Below, in pieces: positions 33,350-44,083 of a DNA stretch of 64,000 nucleotides; position 1 is the first letter of the stretch; every line of letters starts with the position of its first letter. Source of the DNA: Adiantum capillus-veneris. Its lineage: Eukaryota > Streptophyta > Polypodiopsida > Polypodiales > Pteridaceae. The stretch is taken from contig CM043950.1 of the NCBI GenBank assembly GCA_014529385.2, positions 154,060,445 through 154,124,444 of the forward strand, written 5' to 3'. Made by a program: the position numbers and the translations under genes. The notes under the pieces were generated by a model that ran no database searches, was not told the DNA's origin, and worked only from the letters and a program-made list of their open reading frames with translations.

Positions 33350-33527
33350 TTGGAGACCCCATATTAAGATTATTGGAAATCCTAATTTACAAGCTAACAA
33401 ATCAGGATTATGATTTTTTTGAATATCAAAACATTGCGGGCCTTCTTTGTCTGCTTGAGTCATGGGTGTGGGCTCAAAAGAGAGCATTATTGATGGTAGA
33501 TAAGGTGAAAGTAAGTTTTAAGGAAGG

Positions 33528-33529
<2 letters not shown>

Positions 33530-33594
<65 letters not shown>
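33530..33594. repeat. (GA)n microsatellite in the Tat 3' LTR
   Basis: About 65 bp here against about 43 bp (42,175-42,217) in the 5' LTR, the largest length difference between the two LTRs. Confidence 0.95.
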
Positions 33595-33596
<2 letters not shown>

Positions 33597-35220
33597 ACTA
33601 TACATGTCTTGAGGTGAGGTGTCTTTTATGGTTAGGTCAATGCTATTTTGTGTTAGTATGTTAGTGGTTAGTGTTAGTAATCACTAGAAAGTTAATGTTA
33701 CATTTACAATGGGTAGAATGAGGTGGATGGTTGAAGTAAGATGGTTGAATGAAGTGAGAAAATCCTTGTGATGGTGAAGCTTGAAGAAGTTTTGGACTTA
33801 CTTGTGTAGGTTCTCAAAATGACTATCGACCTTCTTCTTCGTCTTCCCTTCTTTACGCCACCGTCACCAAGGTTGATTATCGAGATGAAAATGGTAATTC
33901 CGTTGATGATATCTCTTGATTTGCAGAGGTTAATCATGGTACACATGCTGAATTTATGTATATATATAAGGGGTAAGATGGAATTGTACTTTGGAAGTAA
34001 TAGAGAGAGGCATAGAGATGGTGTATGTACATGGAGAGCTCATATGAGAGCTATGGGAGTAAGTGGGGACGTTAATGGTGAAGAAGGTGAGAGAAACCAT
34101 TGAAGGTGCAGGTTTGAGTGAGGGATTGAGAGAAATGTGTGTGTGTGTGTGTAGAAGTGTGGAAAGAGGTGAGAGAAGACTATGGGCTACTTGTGAAAAA
34201 AGTGGGCAGATTGGGGTCCACTCAAAAAATCATAGCTCACCGCTGGTAGCTCCAAAAATCATGAAAAAATTTGAGGTGATTATTCAGAGCGTGGGCTACA
34301 TTTTCTCTTTTGACTACTGCTCCAAATTCGGAGTGGAGATAGGTGCCAAAATTCTCACCAAAAAGCCTGTTTTTATGCTTGCAAAAGTCTTTTAGTGGAC
34401 CCCTCCTTTGTTGAATTTGTACAATGCATCCAAGAGTGAGCCCCTCCTTTGTCATATCATAATACAAAGCATCCAAGTTGCCCTTGACACATGCATGGAG
34501 GAGGATTATTGGTGAATAAAGAAATATATACATGGTGGGACTAGTGTATGGACTATTCATGGACTTTAGCTCAATGAGCACATGGTGTTAGAATAATGAG
34601 TAAAAAATAATAATAAAAATATGGAGGAGTTATGGATATGGAAAGATATTGGAATCATATGATATGGTCCCTCTTTGAATTATTTTGGGTGAAAGAGGAA
34701 AAGGTATGCAAGTAAATAATATAATAAACTTGACCAATGAGTAGAAATCAATTTTTTGTTTTCACGAGGGTGAGGGTGAAAATGTGGGAGTGATTTGTAT
34801 AAAGGAAAAATATAAGGTTAGAGTATGTACATATTGGCAAAAAATATACTTATGGTGTAAGAGGATGAAAGAAGGTGTACATATGTTTAATAAAACACAC
34901 ACCTAAGTAGAAATATTTAAATAAAATACCAAAATAATTATAAAAAATCCCTATATTTAGGCCATATATACAATGAAATATTTACACACAAAGAGGCCAT
35001 AATATACTTTTATTTTTTATATATATATATATATTTTTTGGCTCACCTAGCCCAGTGACTAGCTAGCTGAGGGTTTTTAAGAAGATATGGGAAAAGTCCC
35101 GTGACTCACGCACGCCTATGTACAGTGAAATGGTAGGGGTAGCCACAGTGTTTGGGTGATTTTGGTAGGGTGAGGTAACTCACTGTGGCAATTACAAAGA
35201 GCCGAAAAAACGGCTATCAT

Positions 35221-35236
35221 TAGCCCTCCCCCTGGA
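35221..35236 (-). other. Polypurine tract of the Tat element
   Basis: On the minus strand CCAGGGGGAGGGCTAA lies directly before the TGATAGCCG start of the 3' LTR and about 12 bp after the stop codon of the polyprotein. Confidence 0.75.
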
Positions 35237-35247
35237 TGATGGTATAT

Positions 35248-38200
35248 TCATGTACCATCATAGAGCATCTTTTCCAAAGAGAGTGCTTCAGTGTCCTTGA
35301 CGAGATCTTCATTGTTTAGCCCCTCAGAATTTTGGCTGGAGTTACACTCATGCTTCATGTAACAATACTGACATGAGACAGCGGCCTTTGGACAGATCTT
35401 TGGTAGATCCTTTGGTAGAAGGCGACTCAAATAGGGCTTCAAGCGATACCCGTTTACTTTCCTGGAGTGCTCTTTACCATTCAAGTCCATAAGCTGATAG
35501 TAACTTGAATTGAAAGCCTTCTTGACTATGTATGGCCCTTGCCATCTTGTTTCAAACTTGGCATCAAAACGATTGTCAAGTCGATTGTCATACCTTAGCA
35601 CAAGCTCTCCTTCCTTGATGCCTTTGTCCTTCAGTTTCTTGTAGTGCGTTTCTTTCGCTTGTGTGGCTTTCCTCTTGTAGCACTCGTATGCTGCTTCTCT
35701 TTTCCACTCAAGCTCCACTAACGTAAGAAGTCGATCCATCCATGCCTCTTGATCATCTTGTGCTCCTTTGCCATGAAGTCGCATTGTTGGAATGTTGAGC
35801 TCGATAGGCTGCAAAGCCTCTTGACCATAGACCAAGTGAAATGGTGTGAACTCCGTGGCTTCCCTATATGTGGTTCGATATGCCCACAAGGCACCATCCA
35901 AGAAGTCATCCCATAATTTTGTCTTGTTTTGCACCATCTTTCTAATGATTCCTGCAATGACACCATTAGCCTTCTCCACCAAACCATTTGACTGTGGGTA
36001 GTATGGTGTGCTATGACGATGTAGAATGTGAAGCTCTTCACAAACTTCTGTGAGCAAGCCCTTCCTAAACCCTGGGCCATTATCAGAAACAATCTCCAAA
36101 GGTGTGCCAAATCTGCAACAAATGTGAGTGTATACAAACTTGCTAACCGTCCTCTCATTCACTCTTGCCACACTTTGAGCTTCCACCCACCTAGTCATAT
36201 AGTCTACAGCCACTAGAATGTAGAGTTTACCATTTTTTGTCCTAGGCAGAGGACCCATAGCATCAATGCCCCACTTTTCAAAGGGTCCATTTGCAAGCAC
36301 TATTTGCCTCGGGCCATGCACCAACCTTCTATTTCCATTTATCTGACAATTGTGACAGCTTTTACACCAATGTTGAACATCCACATGCAAGCTTGGCCAA
36401 ACATACCCCGCAAGCAAAATCTTCTTCACAGTTGATTCTTGGGCAAAATGACCACCACATGCCTCTTCATGCAAACCTTTTAGAATGGCTGGAATTTCCT
36501 CAATAGTTGGTACTCTTCTGCATACTTGATCCTTCCCTTTTTGATAGAGGGAGCCTTCTAGGAAGAGATATACGCTTGCCTTCTTCATGAGTCTCCTCTT
36601 CTGAGCTTTTGTGAAGTCTGGTGGAAACTCACCCTCCAAAATGTAGCCAATGATGGGAGCCAATGACTCCAATCCCTGGTACCTCGGTTGCTTCACAGCA
36701 GCCGCCACCATGATGACCTGCACTTCTTTCTTTACACATGCAACGGCTTGTTGTGCAAGTAAATCAGCATCTTCATTCTGTTTCCTAGGAATATGATATA
36801 GTTGCACTTCTTCAAATTGATTAAACAATCTACGAATGGCATGAACTTTTGTCCGTAAGCTCTCATTCTTGCATGCCCAAATGCCTAAAATCTGTTTAAC
36901 AATGAGAAGTGCATCTCCCTTTACCATGAGGCGTTGTATCCCTTGGCCAATGCACATCTTCAAACCTTGAAGTAGAGTGTCATATTCTGCTTCATTGTTG
37001 CTAGCTGAACTTGGTAGATTGAACTTCTCTTTCATGACCACCTCTCCACTTGGGTTGAGCAACACTAGCCCTCCCCCTGCTTTTCCTGTGGCTCGTCGAA
37101 AAGCTCCATCAAAGAACAAGGTAAAAGCATTGGGAATACTTTTTGGTGGTGGCAATGGTAGGGTCTTTACTTGCGGCACCTTAATTTCCTTCTTATGTAC
37201 CCTATAAGTGAGAATCCCTGCCAATTGTGCACGCACACTATCTTCTACCTTGAAAGAGTATTCGAACTCTTGCAACTCCATAATCCACTTTGAGATCCTA
37301 GTACTAAGATTCATTTGAGATGACACCCAAGGGAACAAATTTTCTGCAGTGAGAATTACAAAAGGTTTTGGTAGTAGGTAGGATCTAAACTTTCTCACCG
37401 CAAACATGAGAGAAAGCATCATGAGTTCTGCTTCTGTGTAGTCTCTCTCCAAAGCATTCATGACCCTACTAGCAAAGTAGATGGGTCGCATCCTTGTACT
37501 GTGGGGATCTTGTTGTAGCAACACAGCACCAATTGTTTCTTTCCCAGCACTAGAGCTAACAAAGAATGTGTACTCCCAACAAGGAGGCATGAGTGTTGGT
37601 AGCTCTGACAAAACGACTTTAATGTTACAAAAGTACTCTTCAAGCTCATCAGACCATGCAAATTCTACTTGTTGTGTCAACTTTTGCAAAGGGTGAAGTA
37701 ACTCCGAGGCTAAGTGAATGAAGCGTGACATATACTTCACCTTTTGAATGAATGAGATGACCTCCTTAAGACTCTTGGGTGATGGTAGCTCAATAAGAGC
37801 CTTTGCCTTCGAAGGATCCACTTCAATGCCTTTGTAAGAAACTTTATGACCAAGCAAGATTACTTCATCCTCACCTATATGGCACTTGTCGGGGTTGAGT
37901 TGACCTCCCATGTCGTAGAGCTTCTTTAAACCTTCTTCTACCCTTTGTAGATGCAATGATTTTGAGCTATAAATACAGAAATCATCAATGAACACCCTAA
38001 TTGACTTTCCAAAGAATGCTTGAAACACCATATTCATGAAACGTTGGAATGTTGCAGGAGCATTTGTCAGACCAAATGGCATGACTCTAAAAGCATAACA
38101 ACCCCAAGGAGTGATAAAGGTTGTTTTCAATTGATCCTCCAGTGCAATCCCTATTTGAAAGTAACCTGAGTAACCATCGCACACAGTGTACTTCTCATGA

Positions 38201-40608
38201 CCAGCTACCTCATTTAGTATCTCATCCTGGAATGGGAGGGGAAAGTGATCTCTCTTTGTTGCCTCATTGAGGGGACGGTAATCCACACACACCCTCCACT
38301 TGCCGTTCTTCTTAGGAGTGACAACAACAGGAGAGACCCACTCTGAATTCTCCACTGGATAAATGAACCCTGCTGCTAGAAGCTTTCTTACCTCCTTGAG
38401 TAAAGCCTGCTCCTTGATGACTCCTAGCCTTCGTAGCTTCTGAGCCTTAGGTGTGGCCTCTGGCTTCAACTCAATTTTGTGTTGAACAGCATCTACTCCA
38501 CGCACATCGGTGTAGTCTTTAGCAAAAAGCCTAGGAAACTTCCTTAGCACACATTTGAACTCCTCTCTTTCATCCTTTGTAAGTGTTGTTGATAGCATAC
38601 CTTCCAGCATCCCTTCATCTTGATATTCACCTTCGTTCTCTTGAGGACCTACCTCCTCCAAGCCTTGACAAGAGGTCTCTTGGTTGCTTGGCTTAAACCT
38701 TACCCCCATGACTTCGATGGAAGACTCCTCTTCAGTAATGCTGCCGCTACTTTCTTCTTCTGAAGTGCTATCGGTCCAACCTTCTTCCGTCTCACTTTGA
38801 GATGATTCTTCATGGAGCTCCTCTTGGCGTTGCTCCTTCATGTCAAAGACAACCTTCTTATGATTGTCATTCCTACAAATTAATTTCCCACTTTCCCAAT
38901 CCTGCAAAGCTCGCATTTTCATTAGCCATGGTCTCCCTAGGATAAATGGGTAACCATTTCCTTTGGTAGACATGACATAGAAATCCACTGCCTTCTTAAT
39001 GCCAAAGGCCTCCACAAAAACATTTTTACAAATGCCTACGCACCTAGCCTTGCTATTGTTTGCCATCTTGACCTTAATTTCCGGTGTCTCATGGATGTGC
39101 ATGCCTAGTTTTTGCATGAGTCCCTCTATCATGATGCAAATTTGTGCACCCCCATCCACTAGACCTTTCCTAACCAATCTTCCTTTGATGTAACAGTCTA
39201 GCACCGGTGTAATGTCCTCATTCATTTCAGCTTGTGCAATTTTTACAACAGGCACACTCTCTTTGACCTTTCTCCTAGTGCTAACTGCCCTTGTTAAATC
39301 CCTCCTAACTTGTGGACATAATGCAAGAAATTGAGGCCATGAAATATCAGGACCCTTACCTCTCATGTCTTCCAACAAGTTGTACGGAGCCATACCATGT
39401 CCAAGAGGGAAGTCTTGGAGGTTGATACGACGTCGAGTCCTCTTGGTTTCCTTGGTTTCCTTTGCCTTCTTGCCTTGTCCATGGTCACTCTGTGATGTGA
39501 CTCCTTCTTTCTCTTTACCTTTTCGTCGGCCACGCTTAATGCCATTGGCTTCCATGTCAACCTTATTTGAATTTGTCACCTCTACCACATGCACATTTGG
39601 ATCTGGCAAAGGTGGAACTCCTTCTACCCCTTGTGGAGGTGGTCTTGGTCCATTTGGCCTTTGTAGAAGCCTTGGTTGTTGACCAGCTCCTTCTCCTGCA
39701 TTCATCACTGGGTAATTCAAGTTAGGCCTCCCTGGCTCCCCACGGGGCCAAGGACAATTATACATCCCATGTCCAGACTCTCCGCAATTCCAACATTGCA
39801 AGACTCTCCTAGGTCGTGGATCTCGCTCTTCAGACTTCTTTGCTTGTCCCTTTGGACCTACAGCTTGTGCAAGGTGAATTGACAGGCTGTTTAAAGATTC
39901 GTTTGACTTCTCAATTACTTCCGCCGTTACCTCAGGAATCTCCCTCGATGTTGATGCTTGTGACTTACCTTTGGGTCTAAGACCTTCTATTGGAACCTCT
40001 CCCCTTAAGCACTTGAGTTTCCTATACTTCTCAGCAGCCCTAGTTTCACCTGCATCAAAAGTAGCAGGTGCACCCGCCTTAACTTTTACCTTAAGGTCAG
40101 GAAAGAGTCCGGCTATGAACCTCTCCTTCTTTAAAAATTCTGCACCATCACCAGGGTTAGTAACATTTCGTATCCATAGAGCCCAAAGACGTAGAAACTC
40201 TTGCTTGTACAAGTAGTAGTCATCTAAGTCTTTTTGCTTATGAGAAACAATGTCTTGCCATAGTTTTTGAGTGTTTTGGGGATCAAAGAAGTATCTCTTA
40301 AAACGATTCAAAACTTCTGTGTAAGTCCCCTTAACTTCCTCAGGCAAAGAGTCAAACCAAGTACTAGCATCTTTCCTAAGGACCACCTCAAACATTTCTA
40401 CACGTTCTTGATCAGTTACTATCCTCTTGATACGGCAAGACATCTTGAAATTTGCTAGAAATAATTCTGCATCCTCTCCAGGCTCTCCAAAGAAAAGAGG
40501 ATATCCAGACATTTGGCGTTGGCTCTCCATTGAATTAATTTCAAAGTGACGCGTTTTTGTTTTTTCTTTCTTTAAAAGATTTACACAATAATATTTTCTA
40601 AATTGCAA
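35248..40608 (-). CDS. Tat-lineage gag-pol polyprotein, 1,786 codons, intact
   Basis: Domains by residue: gag core about 36-205; zinc knuckle 272-285 (CWNCGESGHGMYNC); basic P-rich spacer; retropepsin with active-site Asp 485 in VDGGAQICIM and a second-half ILGRPWLMKM; an acidic spacer 595-670; RT about 720-960 with VCVDYRPLN, FGLTNAPATFQR and FIDD at 873-876; first RNase H about 1010-1130, lacking three of four acidic residues (S1020, A1088 and Gln in place of the last Asp); second RNase H about 1160-1290 with D1167, E1206, D1232 and D1282; integrase with an HHCC finger (H1380, H1387, C1418, C1421) and D1449, D1509, E1545, an exact D-35-E. The tail has no chromodomain. The frame opens at 40,608, but M27 (40,530, MESQRQMSG) is the more likely start because the first 26 residues look like leader translation. 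It should make capsid, protease, polymerase and integrase for its own copying. Confidence 0.93.
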   Translation of the reverse strand: MQFRKYYCVNLLKKEKTKTRHFEINSMESQRQMSGYPLFFGEPGEDAELFLANFKMSCRIKRIVTDQERVEMFEVVLRKDASTWFDSLPEEVKGTYTEVLNRFKRYFFDPQNTQKLWQDIVSHKQKDLDDYYLYKQEFLRLWALWIRNVTNPGDGAEFLKKERFIAGLFPDLKVKVKAGAPATFDAGETRAAEKYRKLKCLRGEVPIEGLRPKGKSQASTSREIPEVTAEVIEKSNESLNSLSIHLAQAVGPKGQAKKSEERDPRPRRVLQCWNCGESGHGMYNCPWPRGEPGRPNLNYPVMNAGEGAGQQPRLLQRPNGPRPPPQGVEGVPPLPDPNVHVVEVTNSNKVDMEANGIKRGRRKGKEKEGVTSQSDHGQGKKAKETKETKRTRRRINLQDFPLGHGMAPYNLLEDMRGKGPDISWPQFLALCPQVRRDLTRAVSTRRKVKESVPVVKIAQAEMNEDITPVLDCYIKGRLVRKGLVDGGAQICIMIEGLMQKLGMHIHETPEIKVKMANNSKARCVGICKNVFVEAFGIKKAVDFYVMSTKGNGYPFILGRPWLMKMRALQDWESGKLICRNDNHKKVVFDMKEQRQEELHEESSQSETEEGWTDSTSEEESSGSITEEESSIEVMGVRFKPSNQETSCQGLEEVGPQENEGEYQDEGMLEGMLSTTLTKDEREEFKCVLRKFPRLFAKDYTDVRGVDAVQHKIELKPEATPKAQKLRRLGVIKEQALLKEVRKLLAAGFIYPVENSEWVSPVVVTPKKNGKWRVCVDYRPLNEATKRDHFPLPFQDEILNEVAGHEKYTVCDGYSGYFQIGIALEDQLKTTFITPWGCYAFRVMPFGLTNAPATFQRFMNMVFQAFFGKSIRVFIDDFCIYSSKSLHLQRVEEGLKKLYDMGGQLNPDKCHIGEDEVILLGHKVSYKGIEVDPSKAKALIELPSPKSLKEVISFIQKVKYMSRFIHLASELLHPLQKLTQQVEFAWSDELEEYFCNIKVVLSELPTLMPPCWEYTFFVSSSAGKETIGAVLLQQDPHSTRMRPIYFASRVMNALERDYTEAELMMLSLMFAVRKFRSYLLPKPFVILTAENLFPWVSSQMNLSTRISKWIMELQEFEYSFKVEDSVRAQLAGILTYRVHKKEIKVPQVKTLPLPPPKSIPNAFTLFFDGAFRRATGKAGGGLVLLNPSGEVVMKEKFNLPSSASNNEAEYDTLLQGLKMCIGQGIQRLMVKGDALLIVKQILGIWACKNESLRTKVHAIRRLFNQFEEVQLYHIPRKQNEDADLLAQQAVACVKKEVQVIMVAAAVKQPRYQGLESLAPIIGYILEGEFPPDFTKAQKRRLMKKASVYLFLEGSLYQKGKDQVCRRVPTIEEIPAILKGLHEEACGGHFAQESTVKKILLAGYVWPSLHVDVQHWCKSCHNCQINGNRRLVHGPRQIVLANGPFEKWGIDAMGPLPRTKNGKLYILVAVDYMTRWVEAQSVARVNERTVSKFVYTHICCRFGTPLEIVSDNGPGFRKGLLTEVCEELHILHRHSTPYYPQSNGLVEKANGVIAGIIRKMVQNKTKLWDDFLDGALWAYRTTYREATEFTPFHLVYGQEALQPIELNIPTMRLHGKGAQDDQEAWMDRLLTLVELEWKREAAYECYKRKATQAKETHYKKLKDKGIKEGELVLRYDNRLDNRFDAKFETRWQGPYIVKKAFNSSYYQLMDLNGKEHSRKVNGYRLKPYLSRLLPKDLPKICPKAAVSCQYCYMKHECNSSQNSEGLNNEDLVKDTEALSLEKMLYDGT

Positions 40609-40614
40609 TCTATT

Positions 40615-40833
40615 CTACAACAAAATAAAAATATTCACATCAAATGACCTATGATAATCAATAAGAGGTAGAATGACAGGGTTTGGTGATGCGAGAATTT
40701 CTCCTACTCTTTGGGCACCAAACATGAATACCATACGTTGTTGAAAATGGATTTTTCTACTAATTGCAATGTTTATTCTAATGTGTGGAGTGAAATGGAA
40801 GGGGAAAACCTCTATTCCTGGGCCATTATCCAT
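40615..40833 (-). CDS. Leader small ORF 2 of the Tat element
   Basis: 72 codons between PBS and gag, sense strand. It resembles the upstream leader ORF at 40,855-41,067 over most of its length: SPNPVILPLIDYHRSFDVNIF beside SVNPFILPLIRYDLSLDVYIF (first 20 residues or so compared). Both end in a hydrophobic LL/LF. No known domain. They may be upstream ORFs regulating translation, or by-products of a duplicated leader. Confidence 0.35.
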   Translation of the reverse strand: MDNGPGIEVFPFHFTPHIRINIAISRKIHFQQRMVFMFGAQRVGEILASPNPVILPLIDYHRSFDVNIFILL

Positions 40834-40854
40834 GGTCTATGCATGACCTAATAC

Positions 40855-41067
40855 TCAAAACAAAACAAAAATATAGACGTCCAAACTAAGGTCGTACCTA
40901 ATCAGAGGCAAAATAAAAGGGTTTACTGAAGCGTTTATCTCGGCCAACCTAAGAGGACCTAAAATCCTACGAATTACTCGTTGAAATTGCAACTTAGTAC
41001 TAACAATTATGTGTACCTTTTGCCTTGCAATGGGAATGAAAGGATCATACAAATTCTCGTGATTCAT
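40855..41067 (-). CDS. Leader small ORF 1 of the Tat element
   Basis: 70 codons, sense strand, starting 78 bp after the LTR. It is similar in sequence, length and frame integrity to the ORF at 40,615-40,833. The alignment extends through IIVSTKLQFQR and LGPLRLAEINASVNP. Function unknown. Confidence 0.35.
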   Translation of the reverse strand: MNHENLYDPFIPIARQKVHIIVSTKLQFQRVIRRILGPLRLAEINASVNPFILPLIRYDLSLDVYIFVLF

Positions 41068-41125
41068 GCAACCTACTTGACTATGCTAAAGGTTGAACCT
41101 ACACAAAAAGATACACAAGCCTTTC

Positions 41126-41141
41126 CTCAGTGGGGGCACCA
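41126..41141 (-). other. Primer binding site candidate of the Tat element
   Basis: On the minus strand TGGTGCCCCCACTGAG starts 4 nt after the 5' LTR. The TGG start fits a tRNA CCA end, but I cannot name the tRNA with confidence. Confidence 0.6.
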
Positions 41142-41145
41142 AAAT

Positions 41146-42172
41146 TGAGGCGGTCCGGGGCGGGCAACAAGAGAGGCGACCTCTAAACACCCCTCAAGGC
41201 TCCCGTGCTGCTCAATTGGGGCTGGGGCAACCACAAGCACAACACAACAACAAACCCACAGCCAAACCAAAACAAGATAGGGGCACCACCTAGTTATGGT
41301 ATGCGAACTAGGACGCAAGAGAGATTTTGGCACAACCAAGAAGATGCACCACACAACACACACAAACAACCTCACACCAAGACACACATGAAATGGACCA
41401 GAGAGAGCTAGAGCAAAGGGAAGAGAGAGAGGGAAGGATCTTGCGTAATACCTTATTTGTGACTTGCAAATGGAGATGGTTCGTTATGATGCTATCGTAG
41501 AACTTGTACAAAACTCACTCAATGCTTAGTGATTGCTAATCATTGCCAAAACACACACACACTGTCTTAGGGTGTGGGAGACCTCTCACCACAATACCCT
41601 CTTACAATGGACACAAAACTGGCAATGGAAAACACACTAAAACACTTTCTCAAATCAAGATCAACCGATAAAAACTCAAAATACACAAGTCACCTTGAAT
41701 TTACCAAACCGTATTGCACAAATGGAAGGACGAAGATTTAAACGTCGAATCACGCCTTTGATGCACCAAACCTCAATTTATTGATGATGAAGGAGCATGT
41801 AAAATAGTGGTTTTGAGATTTGTGGAACTCACGCTCTCTCACTTGCAATGTGTAGCTTGAAGGCTTCTCTCACACCAAGAGTGAAGCTCACAAGTGGTTG
41901 CTACACCTAAGTCTCTCCTCACGCATAGAGTGTTGGGGTGCTATGTGAGATGTTGGAGGTTGTTTTACAAGAAGGAGAGGGGCTATTTATAGGTTGGAGA
42001 CCCCATATAAAGATTATTGGAAATCCTAATTTACAAGCTAACAAATCAGGATTATGATTTTTTTGAATATCAAAACATTGCGGGCCTTCTTTGTCTGCTT
42101 GAGTCATGGGTGTGGGCTCAAAAGAGAGCATTATTGATGGTAGATAAGGTGAAAGTAAGTTTTAAGGAAGGG

Positions 42173-42219
<47 letters not shown>

Positions 42220-43631
42220 ACTATACATGTCTTGAGGTGAGGTGTCTTTTATGGTTAGGTCAATGCTATTTTGTGTTAGTATGTTAGTGGTTAGTGTTAG
42301 TAATCACTAGAAAGTTAATGTTACATTTACAATGGGTAGAATGAGGTGGATGGTTGAAGTAAGATGGTTGAATGAAGTGAGAAAATCCTTGTGATGGTGA
42401 AGCTTGAAGAAGTTTTGGACTTACTTGTGTAGGTTCTCAAAATGACTATCGACCTTCTTCTTCGTCTTCCCTTCTTTACGCCACCGCCACCAAGGTTGAT
42501 TATCGGGATGAAAATGGTAATTCCGTTGATGATATCTCTTGATTTGCAGAGGTTAATCATGGTACACATGCTGAATTTATGTATATATATAAGGGGTAAG
42601 ATGGAATTGTACTTTGGAAGTAATAGAGAGAGGCATAGAGATGGTGTATGTACATGGAGAGCTCATATGAGAGCTATGGGAGTAAGTGGGGAGGTTAATG
42701 GTGAAAAAGGTGAGAGAAACCATTGAAGGTGCAGGTTTGAATGAGGGATTGAGAGAAATGTGTGTGTGTGTGTGTAGAAGTGTGGAAAGAGGTGAGAGAA
42801 GACTATGGGCTACTTGTGAAAAAAGTGGGCAGATTGGGGTCCACTCAAAAAATCATAGCTCACCGCTGGTAGCTCCAAAAATCATGAAAAAATTTGAGGT
42901 GATTATTCAGAGCGTGGGCTACATTTTCTCTTTTGACTACTGCTCCAAATTCGGAGTGGAGATAGGTGCCAAAATTCTCACCAAAAAGCCTATTTTTATG
43001 CTTGCAAAAGTCTTTTAGTGGACCCCTCCTTTGTTGAATTTGTACAATGCATCCAAGAGTGAGCCCCTCCTTTGTCATATCATAATACAAAGCATCCAAG
43101 TTGCCCTTGACACATGCATGGAGGAGGATTATTGGTGAATAAAGAAATATATACATGGTGGGACTAGTGTATGGACTATTCATGGACTTTAGCTCAATGA
43201 GCACATGGTGTTAGAATAATGAGTAAAAATAATAATAAAAATATGGAGGAGTTATGGATATGGAAAGATATTGGAATCATATGATATGGTCCCTCTTTGA
43301 ATTATTTTGGGTGAAAGAGGAAAAGGTATGCAAGTAAATAATATAATAAACTTGACCAATGAGTAGAAATCAATTTTTTGTTTTCACGAGGGTGAGGGTG
43401 AAAATGTGGGAGTGATTTGTATAAAGGAAAAATATAAGGTTAGAGTATGTACATATTGGCAAAAAATATACTTATGGTGTAAGAGGATGAAAGAAGGTGT
43501 ACATATGTTTAATAAAACACACACCTAAGTAGAAATATTTAAATAAAATACCAAAATAATTATAAAAAATCCCTATATTTAGGCCATATATACAATGAAA
43601 TATTTACACACAAAGAGGCCATAATATACTT

Positions 43632-43663
<32 letters not shown>

Positions 43664-43847
43664 TTTTGGCTCACCTAGCCCAGTGACTAGCTAGCTGAGG
43701 GTTTTTAAGAAGATATGGGAAAAGTCCCGTGACTCACGCACGCCTATGTACAGTGAAATGGTAGGGGTAGCCACAGTGTTTGGGTGATTTTGGTAGGGTG
43801 AGGTAACTCACTGTGGCAATTACAAAGAGCCGAAAAAACGGCTATCA
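41146..43847 (-). repeat. 5' LTR of the Tat element
   Basis: 2,702 bp, almost identical to 32,501-35,219. Differences seen: a G/A near 41,747, a one-base indel beside the TATA box, a few substitutions near 42,487-42,740, and the GA and AT tract lengths. Confidence 0.93.
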
Positions 43848-43851
43848 ATAT
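43848..43851. repeat. Target-site duplication of the Tat element, right copy (ATAT)
   Basis: Matches 32,497-32,500. The interrupted LTR resumes with GAGCTCACCCC. Confidence 0.75.
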
Positions 43852-44069
43852 GAGCTCACCCCATTCACACTTGGGCGCCCATGCTTAGCCAACTAATCCC
43901 TTGAATGTTCCAGTTAGAGTGCGCCTTTCATCGGCGATCACTCTTACCCTTTTCCTAATGGACCGACAAGCCCGGTACCTTACTCTACCAAGTAAATAAT
44001 ACAACGTCCGTCGTAGGTTACAACATCCATCATAGGTGATAGGGTGTCCGTGAGCCGTAAGGGTTAACA
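43852..44069 (-). repeat. Shared B/C LTR, U3 part
   Basis: Continues the LTR interrupted at 32,500 and ends GGGTTAACA. It contains an insertion of about 22 bp (GTAGGTTACAACATCC type, about 44,012-44,033) also seen in the D/E LTR but absent from the C/D LTR and from element A. Confidence 0.88.
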
Positions 44070-44083
44070 TACCCCCCTTCCTG
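44070..44083 (-). other. Polypurine tract of unit C, abutting the shared LTR
   Basis: Minus strand reads ATCAGGAAGGGGGGTA directly before the LTR's TGTTAACCC. Its presence on the outer edge of B's 5' LTR shows that the LTR is also C's 3' LTR. Confidence 0.85.

Larger units (their letters stand above)
32501..35219 (-). repeat. 3' LTR of the Tat element
   Basis: 2,719 bp, TGAGGCGGTCCGG ... GGCTATCA in plus orientation. A minus-strand TATA box (CTATAAATAGG) lies at about 33,338-33,349, giving R-U5 of about 840 bp and a long U3. A (GA)n tract of about 65 bp lies at 33,530-33,594 and an (AT)n run at about 35,017-35,034. An open frame of 114 codons (34,581-34,237) on the sense strand is present in both LTRs but has no recognisable domain. 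Confidence 0.93.
32501..43847 (-). mobile_element. Intact Tat-lineage Ty3/gypsy retrotransposon nested in the B/C LTR
   Basis: 11,347 bp with LTRs of 2,719 and 2,702 bp (TG...CA ends), a minus-strand PBS, a leader, one uninterrupted gag-pol frame of 1,786 codons, and a polypurine tract directly before the 3' LTR. The two LTRs differ by roughly ten substitutions plus indels in microsatellites, so the insertion is recent. The second RNase H domain between RT/RNase H and integrase, together with a degenerate first RNase H, is characteristic of the Tat lineage. It is the only element here whose complete coding capacity looks functional. Confidence 0.92.

Noticed and set aside
34237-34581. 114-codon frame in both Tat LTRs (also 42,860-43,204)
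   Set aside because: Present only because the LTRs are identical; no domain, no start context, and it lies in U3. Not counted as a gene.
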